The notes under the pieces were generated by a model. It saw only the letters and a list, made by a program, of their open reading frames with translations. It ran no database searches and was not told where the DNA came from. From positions 110,065 to 174,064 of the forward strand of contig QOQV01000006.1 of assembly GCA_003327435.1 (NCBI GenBank): DNA of 64,000 nucleotides, written 5' to 3'. The position numbers were made by a program, and so were the translations under genes. The DNA is from Ignavibacteriota bacterium (lineage in GTDB: Bacteria > Bacteroidota > Ignavibacteria > UBA10030 > BY39). Positions 54,560-63,114 of the stretch are shown in pieces. Positions within the stretch are counted from its first letter, which is position 1, and every line of letters begins with the position of its first letter.

Positions 54560-55841
54560 AATTAAATTTAAAATCTTATGTTTGACATTTTTCTTTGTGT
54601 TTCAAGGTGTTTTATTATTTGCACAGGTTAAAATATTGGATCGAATAGTTGCAGTTGTAGGCAATGATATAATTATGGAGTCGGATCTGCAACAACAGGT
54701 AGAATTTTTTATTCTAAATACCAAGATTGATCCTAATACACCAAATCTTAGAAATCAAGTGTTAGATGCTTTGATAAATGAAAGATTGATTGTTGCCAAA
54801 GCTATTGAAGATACCAATGTTAATGTTACTGATGAGGAAGTATCTCAACAATTGGAACAGTTGATTCAACAAAATATTCAGCAGATAGGCTCAGAACAGA
54901 AACTTGAGGAAATATATGGAATGCCAATTAGTAGAATGCGCCGTGAGTTTCGTGATGAAATGAAAAAAAAGCTCCTAGCCGAAAGGATAAAGCAGTTTAA
55001 ATTCGGGAATGTTTCTGTTTCAAGGCGAGAGATTGAAGAATTTTACGAAACATATCGGGATAGTCTCCCAGAGGTAGAAGAAGAAGTAGAATTATACCAT
55101 ATCTTAAAATTTCCAAAGAAAAATCAGGAAATATTAAATGAAGTTAAAATTAAAGCAAAATTAATTCTTGATAGTATCAGATGTTGTGGGGATTTTGCAG
55201 ATTTTGCAAGAAGGTATTCTCAGGATCCGAACACAGCTATTGATGGAGGAGATTTAGGTGTAACCCGAAGAGGCACACTTGTTAAAGAGTATGAGGAAGC
55301 AGCCTTTGCATTAAACGAGGGACAGATATCTGAACCGATCGAATCCCCATTCGGTATTCACATAATACAATTAGTTGAACGAAGAGGTGAAAATATTCAC
55401 ACCAGACATATATTATTAAAAGTTGAAAGTGATTCCCTTTCTGATCAGTTAGTGATTGATTTTCTTAGCAAGATTTCAGATAGCGTAAAAAATGGTGGAA
55501 ATTTTGCAGAATTTGCAAAAAAATATTCTGAAGATCAAGAATCTGCTTCAATTGGTGGATACATCGGATTGGTTCCCCTATCTCAACTCAGCGATGATAT
55601 GCAAGATTTAATAAATGACCTTAACGAAGGTGAAATAAGTCAACCAGTTCGTGTATCTTCTGGTGGTTCTTATGGATTTCAAATTATTTATTTAAAAAAA
55701 CGCATACCGGCGCATAAGATTTCTTTAAGTACCGATTGGAAACGACTCGAGTTGTATGCTACCAATTATAAGCGCAACAAACTTTATCAGCAGTGGTTGG
55801 AAGAATTAAGGAATGAAATTTACTGGGATATTAGATTATAA
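54552..55841 (+). CDS. surA: SurA-type periplasmic peptidyl-prolyl isomerase/chaperone
   Basis: A 429-residue exported protein (signal peptide ending VLLFAQ) with SurA N-domain (ILDRIVAVVGNDIIMESDLQQQ, NERLIVAKAIED). Two parvulin domains follow (VELYHILKFPKK...FGIHIIQL and TRHILLKVESDS...YGFQIIYL). Total length and order match E. coli SurA (428 residues). It helps outer-membrane barrel assembly. Last chaperone of the operon, 17 nt before moxR. Confidence 0.9.
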   Translation: MSKIKFKILCLTFFFVFQGVLLFAQVKILDRIVAVVGNDIIMESDLQQQVEFFILNTKIDPNTPNLRNQVLDALINERLIVAKAIEDTNVNVTDEEVSQQLEQLIQQNIQQIGSEQKLEEIYGMPISRMRREFRDEMKKKLLAERIKQFKFGNVSVSRREIEEFYETYRDSLPEVEEEVELYHILKFPKKNQEILNEVKIKAKLILDSIRCCGDFADFARRYSQDPNTAIDGGDLGVTRRGTLVKEYEEAAFALNEGQISEPIESPFGIHIIQLVERRGENIHTRHILLKVESDSLSDQLVIDFLSKISDSVKNGGNFAEFAKKYSEDQESASIGGYIGLVPLSQLSDDMQDLINDLNEGEISQPVRVSSGGSYGFQIIYLKKRIPAHKISLSTDWKRLELYATNYKRNKLYQQWLEELRNEIYWDIRL

Positions 55842-55858
55842 ATTAATAAGGATTAAAA

Positions 55859-56857
55859 GTGAAAATCGATCTAAAAAAAATAAATGATGTTGAAGCTGTT
55901 GAACTATTGAATAAAAGTTATCAGGACATCAGAAAAGAAATTGCAAAAGTCATTATTGGCCAGAATGAAATCATAGAGCAATTGATTATCTCACTGTTAT
56001 CCAGAGGACATTGTTTGCTTGTAGGTGTACCTGGTTTAGCAAAAACATTATTAATAAAAACATTGGCACAGGTTCTGGATTTAAAGTTCAATCGTATCCA
56101 ATTTACACCTGATTTAATGCCGAGCGATATAACTGGTACGGAGATAATCGAAGAAAATGTTACTACTGGTGAAAAAACCTTTAAATTTGTTAGAGGTCCT
56201 GTTTTTGCCAATATAGTACTTGCAGACGAAATTAATCGTACTCCACCCAAAACTCAGGCAGCATTACTAGAAGCAATGCAAGAGCATCATGTCACCGCTG
56301 CAGGTCAGAAATATATTCTGGATGAGCCATTCTTTGTACTTGCAACTCAAAATCCAATTGAACAGGAAGGTACATATCCGCTTCCAGAAGCACAACTTGA
56401 TCGTTTTATGTTTAACCTTTGGCTTGATTATCCCTCAAGAGCAGAAGAAATAGAAATTGTAAAATCTACTACAAGTTCATACGCAACTACACTCAACCAA
56501 ATTTTAAATGCAGAGGAAATTATATTTTTCCAGGATTTGGTACGCAGAGTTCCGGTAGCTGATAATGTTATAGAATTTGCTGTTGATCTTGTAGGCAGAA
56601 CCAGGCCCAATGGAGCTTCAACACCTGATTTTATCAAAAATTGGTTAAGCTGGGGTGCAGGTCCAAGAGCGTCCCAATACCTTATTTTAGGTGCTAAAAC
56701 TAAAGCAATTTTGGATGGTAGAAAAACTCCGGATATTGATGATGTGAGAAAAATGGCAGGACCAGTTTTACGCCATCGTATAGTCACCAATTTTAATGCA
56801 GAAGCTGATGGTGTAAACTCGATACAAATTATTGAAAAATTATTAAGTACTATTTGA
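55859..56857 (+). CDS. moxR: MoxR-family AAA ATPase
   Basis: A 332-residue MoxR ATPase: VGVPGLAKTLLIKTLAQVLD (Walker A), LADEINRTPPKTQAALLEAMQE (Walker B) and ATQNPIEQEGTYPLPEAQLDRF (sensor 1). MoxR proteins act as chaperone-like AAA with VWA-domain partners. Here the usual DUF58 gene is absent, and a VWA-like membrane protein lies two genes downstream. The start is GTG. The protease gene starts within its stop region. Confidence 0.92.
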   Translation: MKIDLKKINDVEAVELLNKSYQDIRKEIAKVIIGQNEIIEQLIISLLSRGHCLLVGVPGLAKTLLIKTLAQVLDLKFNRIQFTPDLMPSDITGTEIIEENVTTGEKTFKFVRGPVFANIVLADEINRTPPKTQAALLEAMQEHHVTAAGQKYILDEPFFVLATQNPIEQEGTYPLPEAQLDRFMFNLWLDYPSRAEEIEIVKSTTSSYATTLNQILNAEEIIFFQDLVRRVPVADNVIEFAVDLVGRTRPNGASTPDFIKNWLSWGAGPRASQYLILGAKTKAILDGRKTPDIDDVRKMAGPVLRHRIVTNFNAEADGVNSIQIIEKLLSTI

Positions 56858-56859
56858 AA

Positions 56860-58914
56860 ATGACAAAACGATTTTTAATAATTTTCTTTTTTTATTTTCT
56901 GCTTTCACAGGATTCTTTCCCTGATCAACCCAAAAAATTCTGGGTATATTTCAAAGATAAGGGAATTTCTGAGAAAGTTAATTTTAATAAAGGGTCCGCT
57001 GAATATTCAAAGGCAATCAGTCAGCTTACGGAACGAGCTATACAAAGACGATTGAAAGTACTTCCACCTGAAAATGTAGTTGATTATGCAGATTTACCTA
57101 TAAATGAATTATATATTCAGAAAATTCAGTCGATTGGTGGTATTCTTCAGCAAAAAATTAAATGGTTAAATGCTGCAACATTTTATTTAAATGATGAACA
57201 ACTTAAGCATATAAAAGATTTTGAATTTGTAAAATCAATTGAACCTGTAAAACAGCTTGTAGGAAAATTACCTGAACCAGATTTCCAGAAATTTGAAAAG
57301 CTGAGTTCATTCGATTCTTCAGATTATGGATTATCCTACGCACAGTATTCTGTAGTGAAAATACCAGAAGTACATAAACTTGGTGTAACTGGAGATAGTG
57401 TTATAGTTGGTATGCTTGATACCGGTTTCAGATGGAGGAAGCATGAATCATTGATGAATACAAAAGTTCTGGCAGAGTGGGATTTTATTAATAATGATGA
57501 TACAACTGCAAATCAAGCTAACGATCCTTCTGGTCAGGATTCGCATGGTACCTTGACTATGTCGATACTTGGGTCATTTTACCCAAATAAGATAATTGGA
57601 CCTGCATATAATGCTTATTTCCTTCTGGCAAAAACTGAATATGTTCCAACTGAAACACGCATCGAAGAAGATTGGTGGGCAGCAGGTATTGAATGGTTAG
57701 AAAACCATGGTGCTGATGTTGTAAGCAGTTCACTTGGTTATAATATTTTTGATGATGGAACAGGATATAGATGGGAAGATGGCAGTTTTGATGGTAAGAC
57801 CGCTGTTACAACGCGTGCTGCAGTTCGCGCTGCACGGCTCGGTGTGGTTGTGGTAACAGCAATGGGAAACGAAGGTAATGGAAACGGAATAAAGGGCACA
57901 TTACTCTGTCCTGCAGATGCTGATAGTATTATTTCCGTTGGTGCAATAACAATACCTGGAACACTTGCATATTTTAGTTCGACAGGTCCTACAAATGATG
58001 GTAGAATAAAACCAGATGTAGTTGCTCCAGGAGTTAGCATATACAGTGCTGTTACACCCGGCCCATCGTCATATGGTTATTCACAGGGAACCTCTGCCTC
58101 TACACCAATAACAGCAGGAGTGATTGCTCTACTGCTTTCAGCACGGCCTGATTTAACACCAATTCAGATACGTTCAATTCTTCGTAATACATCAGATAGG
58201 GTGGAAATTGCTCGGTTTCCTGAACATCCCAACAATTTTGTTGGTTGGGGTAGGATTAATGCACTTAAAGCGTTGTTTTATCCATCTGTTCATAAAGTTA
58301 ATAACTCATATTATATCGCAACATTTTTAGGTAGTGTAAATGGTATTAAACCTGAATCTGTTAAATTGATTTACACCGTAAATAATTATAATTTTGATAC
58401 TCTGTATATGCATCGGTATTATGGGAAATCAGGTACTACAAATGGAGCTTACCGTACAGTACTAGATGGCTTACCAAACGGTGCAATCGTAAAATTTTTT
58501 ATAGTAGCAATAGATTCGAATGGAATATTAATAAATCTTCCAGAAGATACTTCAAAAATGTTTTCTTTTATGGTTGGAATAAATGAAATTACATTGGATA
58601 CTACTATAAATCCTATCTTACCTGAAACCTTCACTTTGTATTATAATTATCCGAATCCTTTTCCAACTCCATTTAATCCAGGTACAACTGTAGTATTAGA
58701 AAGCCCTGTATTTACTACTGGTTCCATAATTGTTTACAATCTTTTAGGACAAAAAGTGAGAACACTTTACTCGGGCAATATCAATATTGGGAAAAATTAT
58801 TTTTATTGGGATGCAAAAAACGATCAAGGAAATGATCTTCCAGGTGGTGTGTATTTTCTAAAACTCCACACCGGAGCATATAGTTCTGATCTTAAAATGC
58901 TTTTGCTACGATAA
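56860..58914 (+). CDS. Secreted subtilisin-like serine peptidase (S8) with T9SS sorting domain
   Basis: A 684-residue exported protease. Signal peptide FLIIFFFYFLLSQ, then a propeptide-like region (about residues 20-135), then S8 catalytic residues in GMLDTGF (Asp), DSHGTLT (His), AMGNEGNG (Asn) and QGTSASTPITAG (Ser). The C-terminal sorting domain begins with YYNYPNPFPTPFNPGT and ends LPGGVYFLKLHTG...KMLLL. The core motif is a variant with PNPF and PFNP separated by PT. I use ATG 56860 instead of the upstream TTG, which lies across the moxR stop. Confidence 0.9.
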   Translation: MTKRFLIIFFFYFLLSQDSFPDQPKKFWVYFKDKGISEKVNFNKGSAEYSKAISQLTERAIQRRLKVLPPENVVDYADLPINELYIQKIQSIGGILQQKIKWLNAATFYLNDEQLKHIKDFEFVKSIEPVKQLVGKLPEPDFQKFEKLSSFDSSDYGLSYAQYSVVKIPEVHKLGVTGDSVIVGMLDTGFRWRKHESLMNTKVLAEWDFINNDDTTANQANDPSGQDSHGTLTMSILGSFYPNKIIGPAYNAYFLLAKTEYVPTETRIEEDWWAAGIEWLENHGADVVSSSLGYNIFDDGTGYRWEDGSFDGKTAVTTRAAVRAARLGVVVVTAMGNEGNGNGIKGTLLCPADADSIISVGAITIPGTLAYFSSTGPTNDGRIKPDVVAPGVSIYSAVTPGPSSYGYSQGTSASTPITAGVIALLLSARPDLTPIQIRSILRNTSDRVEIARFPEHPNNFVGWGRINALKALFYPSVHKVNNSYYIATFLGSVNGIKPESVKLIYTVNNYNFDTLYMHRYYGKSGTTNGAYRTVLDGLPNGAIVKFFIVAIDSNGILINLPEDTSKMFSFMVGINEITLDTTINPILPETFTLYYNYPNPFPTPFNPGTTVVLESPVFTTGSIIVYNLLGQKVRTLYSGNINIGKNYFYWDAKNDQGNDLPGGVYFLKLHTGAYSSDLKMLLLR

Positions 58915-58917
58915 TTT

Positions 58918-61089
58918 ATGGTGAATGGATTTGTTTATATTACACTACAAGGAAAGTGGTTTCTTTTCTTTTTGCTTTCAGTTCTTTTTATTTTGCTCAC
59001 TTATTTTTTTTATAAATATACTATACCCCCAATAACTTTCTATAAGAAATTAATTTTATCGTTATTAAGAAGTATTGCACTCGTATTGTTAATATTATTG
59101 CTTTACGAACCAATTTTGAGTGTCGTCAAATTTTTAAAGGAGAGACCAAAAATTGGTGTAGTAATTGACAATACCCAAAGTTTGTTGGTTTCTGCAACCT
59201 CCAGAAACCAAATTCAAAAACTCAAAGAATTTTTTAAAACTAAAAAGCTTGAAGAAAAATTCCCGGAAATCTCTTTCGATTATTATTCTTTTAAGAATCA
59301 AGGAGTTAAATACAATAAATTTTCGTTTGATTCGCTAAATTTTGATGGTGAGCTTACAAATATATCGTCAGCACTACATACAGTTAAAAATGAAAATTAT
59401 AGCTCATTGGTTTTAATCACTGATGGCAATTTTAACTCAGGAAGAAATCCAATTTACGAAGTTGAGGAATTAAATATACCGATTTTCGTAATTGGAGTTG
59501 GGGATACAGTACAACAAAGAGATATAATGATATCAAAAGTACAGACAAATAATATTGTTTATGCTGGTAGCAAAGTACCGGTGGAAGTGACTCTAAAATG
59601 GTTTGGTTTTGAGGGTGAAAATGCTGAATTGATATTTTCAGAAGATAAAAAAATAATTTCTCGTACAATAATTAGATTAGATGAAGGTGAAATTGAGAAA
59701 CGTATAATACTAAATTATGATGCAATCAATGTTGGAATTAATAAATTAAATTTGAGTGTTTCAGTTTTAAAAGACGAATTGACTGAAAAGAATAATTATA
59801 AAGATTTTTATATCGAAGTTTTAAAAAGCAAATTAAAGGTGTTAATAATCGCCGGTGCTCCTTCTTCAGATGTATCAATAGTGTTTAATACGCTTTCTGA
59901 AAACTTTAATTATAGTGTAATGAGCTTTATTCAGAAAAATTCTGATGAGTTTTATCCATTTTATAAAAATGGTAAATATGAAATTAAATTTAGTGATGCT
60001 ATTATTGATACAAGTGATTGTATTGTATTAGTAAATTATCCAACCCAGATTACTAAAATTAACACAATAACAAAAATCTTTAGTAAAATTCAGGAGAAAA
60101 AAATACCTGTTTTCATAGTTTTAGGTAAGAATGTAGATTATTCCAAATTGCAAAATTTGGATCCAATTTTACCATTCAACTGGCAATCAGCTAATTCAAG
60201 AGAAATGTTTGTCTTTCCAGCATTAAATGAAAAAGTTGCAAGCTCAATTTTATTGACTAAAGATCTCACAAAGGAATCTTATCAACAGCTTCCTCCGATA
60301 TATAAACATTCAACACAATATCGCGCAAAACCTGAGTCTTATGTGATTGCATATGTGAAAGACCTTAGTGTTCAACTAAATGAACCAATATTTATCAACA
60401 GAAATGTGAATCGTCAAAAAAGTTTTGCGATCTTAGGTTATGGTATATGGAGATGGAAATTACTTACACAGGGATCAATTAACGAAAAATTCCTTTATAA
60501 CTTTTTGACTAATATAATTAATTGGTTAACGGTTATTGAAGATAAACAAAAAATTCGTGTTACGCCAGTCAAACAAAACTTTACAACTGCCGATCCAATT
60601 GAATTCACAGCAGAGATATATAATGAACAATATCAACCTATTGATGATGCAAATTTGAAAGTTTTTATAAAATCTAAGGATATTAATTATGAACTATTAA
60701 TGAACGGTATTGGTAATGGGAGATATGAAGGTAGTATCGATAATTTGAAAGCTGGGGATTATAGCTATTCTGCGAATGTGGAAGTCAATGGTGTAAATAT
60801 TGGTGAGGTAAAAGGTAGGTTTTCTGTTGGGAATATTAATATTGAGTACCTGGACACCCGTATGAATATTCATCTATTAAAGAAAATCGGATTGCAGTCT
60901 GGAGGAAAATATTTTGATGTGGATTTAATTGATAAATTAATCGATGAATTATCCAGTGTAAAAGTTCAAACCGCTGAACGGAAGATTGTTAATGAATATA
61001 AGCTTTGGACTGAAGAAGCAATTGCTGGGATTGTAATAATAATTTTTATTATTGAGTGGTTTATAAGAAAGAGAAATGGATTATTGTAA
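58918..61089 (+). CDS. VWA-like large membrane protein
   Basis: A 723-residue protein with two N-terminal membrane helices (WFLFFLLSVLFILLTYFFY and LLRSIALVLLILLLYEPIL) and one at the C-terminus (AIAGIVIIIFIIEWFI). Between them is a VWA-like fold (IGVVIDNTQSL in place of a DxSxS MIDAS motif, SSLVLITDGNFNSG), then large periplasmic beta-rich regions. Such proteins commonly accompany MoxR. The MIDAS motif is degenerate (DNTQS), so metal binding is uncertain. Starts 4 nt after the protease stop. Confidence 0.75.
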   Translation: MVNGFVYITLQGKWFLFFLLSVLFILLTYFFYKYTIPPITFYKKLILSLLRSIALVLLILLLYEPILSVVKFLKERPKIGVVIDNTQSLLVSATSRNQIQKLKEFFKTKKLEEKFPEISFDYYSFKNQGVKYNKFSFDSLNFDGELTNISSALHTVKNENYSSLVLITDGNFNSGRNPIYEVEELNIPIFVIGVGDTVQQRDIMISKVQTNNIVYAGSKVPVEVTLKWFGFEGENAELIFSEDKKIISRTIIRLDEGEIEKRIILNYDAINVGINKLNLSVSVLKDELTEKNNYKDFYIEVLKSKLKVLIIAGAPSSDVSIVFNTLSENFNYSVMSFIQKNSDEFYPFYKNGKYEIKFSDAIIDTSDCIVLVNYPTQITKINTITKIFSKIQEKKIPVFIVLGKNVDYSKLQNLDPILPFNWQSANSREMFVFPALNEKVASSILLTKDLTKESYQQLPPIYKHSTQYRAKPESYVIAYVKDLSVQLNEPIFINRNVNRQKSFAILGYGIWRWKLLTQGSINEKFLYNFLTNIINWLTVIEDKQKIRVTPVKQNFTTADPIEFTAEIYNEQYQPIDDANLKVFIKSKDINYELLMNGIGNGRYEGSIDNLKAGDYSYSANVEVNGVNIGEVKGRFSVGNINIEYLDTRMNIHLLKKIGLQSGGKYFDVDLIDKLIDELSSVKVQTAERKIVNEYKLWTEEAIAGIVIIIFIIEWFIRKRNGLL

Positions 61090-61117
61090 AAAGCCTCCGT
61101 TTAGTAACAGAGGCTTT
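61090..61117. terminator. Bidirectional terminator between the VWA gene and rpsT
   Basis: Stem AAAGCCTC with GAGGCTTT plus three more pairs after one mismatch, loop TAGT. It is flanked by A- and T-runs and works in principle for both convergent genes. Confidence 0.8.
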
Positions 61118-61123
61118 ATGAAT

Positions 61124-61378
61124 TCATTGTAATTTATTGACGTATTTTGTCAGAGCGGATTTTTGATTTGCTGCTTTATTTTTATGTATTATACCTTTTG
61201 CAGCAATTTGATCGATAAGTTTAATAGTTTTTTTTAGGCGTTCAAGAGCTTTTGTCTTATCTTTTTCGTTTTTCACGCTTTTGATAGCTGTTTTCATTTT
61301 AGAAAGATAAGCTTTGTTTCTTAAACGTCTTTTTGCAGCTTGTCTGGCTTTTTTTAGCGCAGAGGCATGTCTAATCAT
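61124..61378 (-). CDS. rpsT: 30S ribosomal protein S20
   Basis: An 84-residue basic helical protein: RHASALKKARQAAKRRLRNKA, AIKSVKNEKDKTKALERLKK and KGIIHKNKAANQKSALTKYVNKL. These are the S20 hallmarks. The gene is divergent from tRNA-fMet, with about 115 bp of AT-rich space that must hold both promoters. Confidence 0.96.
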   Translation of the reverse strand: MIRHASALKKARQAAKRRLRNKAYLSKMKTAIKSVKNEKDKTKALERLKKTIKLIDQIAAKGIIHKNKAANQKSALTKYVNKLQ

Positions 61379-61450
61379 TCAATCTCCAATTTTTTTAAAT
61401 TACTTTATAATTTTTTTTAAAGATAGTTAAAAAAGCAAAAAAAAACAAAT

Positions 61451-61479
61451 TTGAATAATTGTAAGAATTTTATTATATT
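61451..61479 (+). promoter_or_regulatory. Predicted promoter of tRNA-fMet
   Basis: TTGAAT, 17-nt spacer, TATATT; the -10 lies 14 nt before the tRNA 5' end, so the transcript would start about 7 nt upstream of it. Confidence 0.65.
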
Positions 61480-61493
61480 TAAAACACATTGAT

Positions 61494-61566
61494 CGCGGGG
61501 TGGAGCAATTGGCAGCTCGTTGGGCTCATAACCCAAAGGTTGTAGGTTCAAGTCCTACCCCCGCTA
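61494..61566 (+). tRNA. Initiator tRNA-Met (CAT)
   Basis: A 73-nt cloverleaf. The acceptor CGCGGGG faces CCCCGCT, so position 1 (C) and 72 (T) do not pair, an initiator hallmark. The anticodon stem has three G-C pairs (GGG/CCC) next to loop CTCATAA with anticodon CAT, also typical of fMet. T-arm GTAGG TTCAAGT CCTAC. Discriminator A. CCA is not encoded. E. coli has A72; here it is U72. Confidence 0.96.
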
Positions 61567-61580
61567 CAAAAGAATGCTTT

Positions 61581-61612
61581 AGGGATTCTACTTTATTGTA
61601 GGATCCCTTTAT
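61581..61612 (+). terminator. Terminator of tRNA-fMet
   Basis: A 10-bp stem, AGGGATTCTA with TAGGATCCCT (one G-T pair), short loop and T-rich tail, 15 nt after the tRNA. Confidence 0.75.
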
Positions 61613-61633
61613 TTTATATCGCCAGGTGGGATT

Positions 61634-61661
61634 TTGCATATTGAAAGGGTTTTATTATATT
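61634..61661 (+). promoter_or_regulatory. Predicted promoter of the sigma-54 activator gene
   Basis: TTGCAT, 16-nt spacer, TATATT; the start would fall near 61668, inside the ORF-track start codon at 61666. This argues that translation begins downstream. Confidence 0.45.
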
Positions 61662-61687
61662 AAGTATGGTCTTGTATGTGTTGAGAA

Positions 61688-61703
61688 TCACACATTTGTG
61701 TGA
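61688..61703. promoter_or_regulatory. Palindromic operator candidate
   Basis: TCACACATTTGTGTGA is a perfect 7-bp inverted repeat with a 2-bp centre. It lies between the predicted promoter and the likely GTG start of the sigma-54 activator. It could bind a dimeric regulator such as the Fis-type HTH of that protein. Confidence 0.45.
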
Positions 61704-61746
61704 ATTATTTTGTATATTATATGATAAAAAACGGATTAAAAATTTG

Positions 61747-63114
61747 GTGAATCAAAAGATTATATATTACTCGGGTACAGGTGAATCTGGTTCGTCAATA
61801 AGGTTAAAAATTCACCGCACAGGCATTGAATTAAAAGAAGTTTACGATTATGAGGAATTATTAAAGGAACTAACATCTGAACAATATCAGATTTGTGTAA
61901 TTAGGTGTGAAAAAATTGATGATAAAATCATAGATCTAATCAGGAAGTTAAAAAAAGATAAACCAAACCTTGGAACTATCATAAGTGCAAATTCAGGTTT
62001 TGTTGAAGATGCAATTAAAGTTATTAAGTCAGGAGCTGATGATTATTTTGTTGGAAATCTGGCTGATCCACTTCTTATTGAGTCAATTGTTAGATATATA
62101 ACTGATTATGGAGGACGAAGTAATAATCATAATGTTAGCAAGGAAAAGTTTTCAGAAAATGAGTTAGTATTTTTAGGACAGAGTTCAGCTGCATCAGAAA
62201 TAAGATCAGCTATTAGTTTAATTGCAAAATCACAAACAACTGTTCTTTTAACGGGAGAGAGTGGAACAGGAAAAGAAGTTGTTGCTAGGAATATTCATTT
62301 ACAGAGTAATAGAGCTGATAAACCATTCGTTGCACTAAATTGTGCTACCTTACCTCGAGATGTTATAGAGAATGAACTATTCGGTCATGAAAGAGGTGCC
62401 TTTACAGGTGCTATACAGAAGAAGATGGGATGTTTTGAACTCGCACATGGTGGTACTATTCTTCTCGATGAAATTGGTGAGATGAGTATAGAAACACAAG
62501 CAAAATTGTTGAGAGTTATTGAAACTCAAAAATTTCGGCGTTTAGGTGGGAAAGAGGAAATAAATGTTGATGTAAGGATAATTGCTGCAACTAACAAGAA
62601 CATAGTAGAGGCACTTAAGACGAAAGAAATGAGAGAAGATCTGTATTATCGATTAAGTGTGATTGAGATATATATACCCCCCTTGCGAGAAAGGAGGGAA
62701 GATATTAATATTTTATTGGATTATTACCTAAAAGTATTTGCTAAAAAATACGAATTAAAGTATGTTCCTTCATTTGATGAAGAAGCTCTCGAGATATTGA
62801 ATAAATATGATTGGCCTGGTAATGTTAGAGAATTAAAGAATGTTGTTGAAAGAGCCATTGTGATATGCCCTCATAAACAAATCTCACCAAAATACTTTCC
62901 ACAGAGGATTCAACAATCCGTAAAGGTTGATAAATACATTAATATTCCAATCGGTACATCAACAAATGATGCAGAAGAAATAATGATACTCAAGACCTTA
63001 GAGTCTACAGGACATAACAAGAGTAAAGCTGCTAAAATACTGGGATGGAGTAGAAAGACACTGTATAACAAATTGTCAGCTATCCAAAATAAAAAAGATA
63101 GAAATAGTAATTAA
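61747..63114 (+). CDS. Sigma-54-dependent activator with degenerate receiver domain
   Basis: A 455-residue protein from GTG 61747, where the chain begins directly with the receiver-fold strand (NQKIIYYSG). The ATG at 61666 in the track would add 27 unusual residues. Residues about 1-120 look like a receiver that lost the acidic pair (YYSGTGE), the phospho-aspartate (ICVIRCEKID) and the lysine (YFVGN). AAA+ motifs are intact: GESGTGKEVVARNIH, the sigma-54 loop GAFTGA, ILLDEIGEM. Fis-type HTH at the end (NKSKAAKILGWSRKTLYNKL). It probably acts without phosphorylation. Confidence 0.85.
   Translation: MNQKIIYYSGTGESGSSIRLKIHRTGIELKEVYDYEELLKELTSEQYQICVIRCEKIDDKIIDLIRKLKKDKPNLGTIISANSGFVEDAIKVIKSGADDYFVGNLADPLLIESIVRYITDYGGRSNNHNVSKEKFSENELVFLGQSSAASEIRSAISLIAKSQTTVLLTGESGTGKEVVARNIHLQSNRADKPFVALNCATLPRDVIENELFGHERGAFTGAIQKKMGCFELAHGGTILLDEIGEMSIETQAKLLRVIETQKFRRLGGKEEINVDVRIIAATNKNIVEALKTKEMREDLYYRLSVIEIYIPPLRERREDINILLDYYLKVFAKKYELKYVPSFDEEALEILNKYDWPGNVRELKNVVERAIVICPHKQISPKYFPQRIQQSVKVDKYINIPIGTSTNDAEEIMILKTLESTGHNKSKAAKILGWSRKTLYNKLSAIQNKKDRNSN

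Noticed and set aside
61621-61640. Possible sigma-54 -24/-12 promoter (AGGTGGGATTTTGCAT)
   Set aside because: The spacing between GG and GC is too short for the consensus; a sigma-70-like pair fits better.
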